Assembly (NCBI GenBank): GCA_001602925.1
Contig: LUZT01000008.1
Span: 1-64,000 of the forward strand
Origin: Chlorobiales bacterium Clorobi_01
GTDB taxonomy: Bacteria > Bacteroidota > Chlorobiia > Chlorobiales > Chlorobiaceae
Direction: 5' to 3'
Length of the DNA stretch: 64,000 bases
Below are positions 61,193-64,000 of this stretch, in pieces (the first letter of the stretch is position 1; each line of letters starts with the position of its first letter). Made by a program: the position numbers and the translations under genes. Under the pieces are notes generated by a model. It searched no databases, was not told where the DNA came from, and saw only the letters and a program-made list of their open reading frames with translations.

Positions 61193-62011
61193 ATGAGAAA
61201 GTTTGGCGCAGTTTTGACATTGATGGCGATTCTTGCCATGATCGTGGCCGGCAATGCCGGGGCGGCAACCAAAGGAATCGTGATCGATGGATCGACGACC
61301 GTAGGTCCGATTGCCAAATCGTTTGCCGCGTATTTTACGAAAAAATATAAGGTGCCGGTAACGGTCAGCGAGTCTGGTTCGGGGAACGGTGCGAAAAGCC
61401 TTATCAACAAAAGCTGCGACATTGCCGATATGTCGCGTTCGATGAAGCCCCAAGAGCTTGCCGCAGCCAAAAGCAAGGGCGTCAACCCTGTGCAGAGCGT
61501 CGTTGCGCTTGATGGCATCGCCATTGTCGTGCATCCTTCAAATCCTGTCCGCTCTCTCTCGGAGGCTCAGATTGCCGATATCTACTCGGGCAGAATCACC
61601 AACTGGCGTCAGGCTGGCGGCCCGAACTTTCCGATCGTGGTTATCCAGCGCGAATCGAACAGTGGCACCCAGGAGACCTTCAAGGATCTGGTTTTGAAAA
61701 AGGCGAAAGTGGTTCGCACAGCCGAAACCCAGGCCAGTAACGGAGCCGTCAAAAACCGTGTTTCTCAGACGCCGGGTGCTATCGGTTTTCTTGGCCTTGG
61801 TTATGTCGATTCCTCGGTGAAGAAGGTCGCCGTCAACGGAGTCTTTCCCTCGGTTGTAACCGTGAAGAATCGAACCTATCCTCTCTCCCGCCCACTGTTC
61901 ATGTATACAAATGGCCGCCCGTCCGGAATGGTTGCCAAATTTGTCGATCTGCCTAAAACTCCTGAAGGCCAGAGGATAATCAAGGAACTTGGTTTTGTGC
62001 CGAAGTACTGA
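61193..62011 (+). CDS. pstS: Phosphate ABC transporter substrate-binding protein PstS, copy 2
   Basis: A 272-aa tandem paralog. The signal peptide MRKFGAVLTLMAILAMIVAGNAGA is followed by GIVIDGSTTVGPIAKSFAAYF, VSESGSGNGAKSLINKSCDIADMSR and RESNSGTQETFKDLV, all binding-loop residues intact. An AAGGAG site lies before the ATG. The two copies may differ in affinity or in expression, since each has its own downstream hairpin. Confidence 0.95.
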   Translation: MRKFGAVLTLMAILAMIVAGNAGAATKGIVIDGSTTVGPIAKSFAAYFTKKYKVPVTVSESGSGNGAKSLINKSCDIADMSRSMKPQELAAAKSKGVNPVQSVVALDGIAIVVHPSNPVRSLSEAQIADIYSGRITNWRQAGGPNFPIVVIQRESNSGTQETFKDLVLKKAKVVRTAETQASNGAVKNRVSQTPGAIGFLGLGYVDSSVKKVAVNGVFPSVVTVKNRTYPLSRPLFMYTNGRPSGMVAKFVDLPKTPEGQRIIKELGFVPKY

Positions 62012-62052
62012 CTTTTGTCCTTTTAACCGTGTCCTCATAGCTCAACGATATT

Positions 62053-62089
62053 CCTGCAACCGGTAACGTCTGTTCGGTTGCAGGTTTTT
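62053..62089 (+). terminator. Strong intrinsic terminator after pstS copy 2
   Basis: Perfect 10-bp stem cctgcaaccg (62053-62062) / cggttgcagg (62075-62084) with a T5 run at 62085-62089. It separates the highly expressed binding protein genes from the permease genes, which is a common pst design. Confidence 0.9.
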
Positions 62090-62286
62090 CCGCTACAGGC
62101 CCCCCGGCTCTTTTGACATGTTCCAGAATTGTAACAATCCACCCTTTTTTTCTATCGGTTCAAGGTATAGATTTGTGGCGTCAAGAGAGAAGTGAGTTTC
62201 CTTACGTTAGTTCAATTACAGGACATGCCTCAAATGTCAAGCTTAAACGAATCAAACAGGTCGTTAGCCTGCAAAACAGCAATGGT

Positions 62287-63450
62287 ATGAATGGTGATGT
62301 AGCATCGAACCAGAGCAGGTCGTCCGAGTTTATCGTTAGTGCGCAAAAGCACAAGATTCAGAAAATCAAGCAGAAAGCCGGTGAAGCGATCCTGTTGCTG
62401 ATTGCGTCTTTTGTTGCGATAGTTGTTTTCTTCATTTTCTGGTTTGTCGCCCGCGACGCAGTTCCATTCTTCCGTCTCAGGGGTTTCGCCGAATTTTTTA
62501 CCAGTGCTGACTGGTATCCGGCTGATGATCCACCGAAGTTTGGCTCGCTGGCCATCATTTACGGGAGCCTCATGGTGACGCTCGGTTCGGCTTTGATCGC
62601 CGTTCCGATGGGCGTCATTGCCTCGATCTGTCTTTCCGACATCCTGCCATTTTCGGTACGCCAGTATGTCAAACCGGTGATTGAGATGCTCGCCGCCATT
62701 CCATCCGTCGCTTACGGTTTTTTCGCCCTGGTCGTTTTCGCACCGCTTCTTCAGAACAACGGAGGCCCGATTCTCATGTGGACCTGGTGGGTTATCGCGG
62801 CCCCATTTTTCCTTCTTGCCGTCATCGTGGCCTCGGAGCTTCTGACCACCTCCATCGCCAAAGAGTCGATGAAGAAATCGGCAAAAATGGCGCTGAATAT
62901 CGTGCTCAGCCTGTTGGCGATTCTCTTTCTCTATGTTGTCGGTAACCACCTGCAAGGGCTGGTGATCATGAGCGGCACCAACGCCCTGAACGTGTCGATC
63001 ATTCTGAGTTTCATGGCTCTGCCGACCATCGTCAGCGTTTCGGAAGATGCGTTGCAGGCGGTTGGGCGCGAACTTCGCGAGGGCAGCTACGCGCTTGGCG
63101 CAACCAGGGCGGAGACCATCGTCAAGACGATTCTTCCGGCGGCCAGCAGCGGCATTCTCGCCGCGGTCATTCTCGGCATCATGCGCGCCCTTGGCGAGAC
63201 GATGGTCGTCTGGATGGCTTCGGGTAACTCTTCGAGCATTCCGGTGCCCTTCTACAACTATCTCGATTCGGTGCGCACCCTGACCGCCACCATCGCCGGT
63301 GACATGGGTGAGGCTGACCAGGTGACCGGTTCGGCAAGGTTCCATGTGCTTTTCGCAATGGGCCTTTTGCTGCTGATCGTCAGTTTTGTGAGTAATCTTA
63401 TCAGTGAGCGAATCGTTGTCCGTCAGCGGAAAATTCTTTCCGGACAGTGA
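62287..63450 (+). CDS. pstC: Phosphate ABC transporter permease PstC
   Basis: About 387 aa from ATG 62287 (MNGDVASNQSRSSEF). The longer frame from 62113 has an unlike-family extension across the terminator side. Six membrane segments; the first is at about residues 29-54. Conserved PstC parts: GSLAIIYGSLMVTLGSALIAVPMGVIASICLS, EMLAAIPSVAYGFFALV and the EAA loop VGRELREGSYALGATRAETIVKTILPAASSGI. An extra amphipathic/hydrophobic stretch (SMKKSAKMALNIVLSLLAILFLYVVGNHLQGLV) between TM4 and the EAA region is unusual. No strong ribosome site. Confidence 0.9.
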   Translation: MNGDVASNQSRSSEFIVSAQKHKIQKIKQKAGEAILLLIASFVAIVVFFIFWFVARDAVPFFRLRGFAEFFTSADWYPADDPPKFGSLAIIYGSLMVTLGSALIAVPMGVIASICLSDILPFSVRQYVKPVIEMLAAIPSVAYGFFALVVFAPLLQNNGGPILMWTWWVIAAPFFLLAVIVASELLTTSIAKESMKKSAKMALNIVLSLLAILFLYVVGNHLQGLVIMSGTNALNVSIILSFMALPTIVSVSEDALQAVGRELREGSYALGATRAETIVKTILPAASSGILAAVILGIMRALGETMVVWMASGNSSSIPVPFYNYLDSVRTLTATIAGDMGEADQVTGSARFHVLFAMGLLLLIVSFVSNLISERIVVRQRKILSGQ

Positions 63451-63478
63451 GGCCAATCCAAATCAATGCTGTGATCCT

Positions 63479-64000
63479 ATGAATCTCGGAACCAGAAAGC
63501 TGCTCGACCATTCATTCACCGCCCTCGGTTTCGGCTCGATCATCATCATGGGCCTGGCGCTCTTGGTCGTGCTTTTCCCGATTGCCACCAAAGGCGTTGG
63601 CGCGTTTGTCTTCAAGGGCACGATCGAGCATCGAAAGCTCCTCTTGAGCGAGTTTCATCGTGGTGACCCCAAAGAGATCGTAAAAGAAGAGACGGAGACG
63701 AACCGCTACCGTCAGAAGGTTTTCGACATGCTTGCCGCGTTCGATCAGGAGCTCGATCAGATGGATTATGAGCAGCAGTCGAAGTATCGCAGCAGTTATG
63801 ACCAGGTTAAAACCTCTTTGCGCACGCTTTTGGGCCCGTTGCCCGGTGATAGCGAGCCTGCGCTGACCCGGTTCCAGTATGGCCAGACCCGATGGGACAA
63901 GGCCGAGGAGAAGCTTCACGGCCTGCTTTACGAGCAGAAATGGGATTACTCCAATCCTGACGTGATTGCCAAGCCCTACGATGTCAGCCGCGCAGCCGGA
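63479..64000 (+). CDS. pstA: Phosphate ABC transporter permease PstA, 5' part
   Basis: The frame opens at ATG 63479 (MNLGTRKLLDHSFTALGFGSIIIMGLALLVVLFPI) and runs without stop to the window end (174 codons seen). One membrane helix is at about residues 16-38. It is then followed by at least 110 hydrophilic residues rich in Glu/Gln/Arg (EETETNRYRQKVFDMLAAFDQELDQMDYEQQ...), far longer than the short first loop of E. coli PstA. It lies 28 bases after pstC. The C-terminal permease core is expected beyond the window. Confidence 0.8.
   Translation, partial: MNLGTRKLLDHSFTALGFGSIIIMGLALLVVLFPIATKGVGAFVFKGTIEHRKLLLSEFHRGDPKEIVKEETETNRYRQKVFDMLAAFDQELDQMDYEQQSKYRSSYDQVKTSLRTLLGPLPGDSEPALTRFQYGQTRWDKAEEKLHGLLYEQKWDYSNPDVIAKPYDVSRAAG

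Overview
The window looks like chromosome of a green sulfur bacterium, most likely a Chlorobaculum close to C. tepidum. This is inferred from gene content and order (dsrEFH beside sat-aprBA-qmoABC), a GC content that looks close to 57% by eye, and short intergenic repeats that I associate with Chlorobi. No rRNA, tRNA or CRISPR array was seen.

Region 1 (1-12.7 kb, + strand) is a dissimilatory sulfur-oxidation block. It holds the tail of a ferredoxin-domain protein (probably dsrL), dsrE-dsrF-dsrH, a TauE/SafE-type exporter with a small membrane partner and a DsrE2-like protein, then sat, aprB, aprA, qmoA, qmoB and qmoC. Sulfite made by the Dsr pathway would be oxidised to APS by AprBA, with electrons passing to quinone through QmoABC, and Sat would release sulfate with ATP gain. 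Hairpins separate dsrH/tauE, aprA/qmoA and follow qmoC. A structured, T-tract-ended element lies in front of sat.

Region 2 (12.7-17.4 kb) is mixed housekeeping: a zinc-ribbon protein, a YkgJ-type Cys-cluster protein, a TrpD-like phosphoribosyltransferase with an altered active site, a zinc-dependent MDR dehydrogenase and a Nudix hydrolase.

Region 3 (17.4-43.4 kb, all on the - strand) is a complete-looking extracellular contractile injection system (eCIS; AFP/PVC/MAC-like). Read in transcription order it encodes a cap protein (Pvc16/DUF4255), a conserved 337-aa protein, a single very large sheath, two tube proteins, DUF5908, a LysM tube/baseplate protein, a VgrG-like spike, PAAR tip, gp25 wedge, two giant baseplate proteins, a 920-aa protein, a short CIS tape-measure-family protein, a 1278-aa DUF4157 cargo/effector candidate with KLQK repeats, a 183-aa possible immunity partner and the AAA+ ATPase.

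Region 4 (43.8-58.5 kb) carries a TrmH-type RNA methylase, two tandem paralogous metallophosphoesterases, and a - strand series ppk1, CSGN-repeat protein, CYTH-CHAD protein and ParA ATPase. I read that series as a polyphosphate-granule module. Next comes a TIR-NB-ARC-TPR (NLR-like, probable anti-phage) gene that directly abuts a relic of the 3' end of the HAD phosphatase gene found intact on its other side. A methyltransferase-HAD pair and a PlsC-like/GNAT acyltransferase pair follow.

Region 5 (58.7-64 kb, + strand) is a phosphate-uptake cluster: an outer-membrane porin, two tandem pstS genes each with its own hairpin, pstC, and pstA running off the end of the window. With ppk1 and CHAD, about 16 kb of the window concerns phosphate acquisition and storage.
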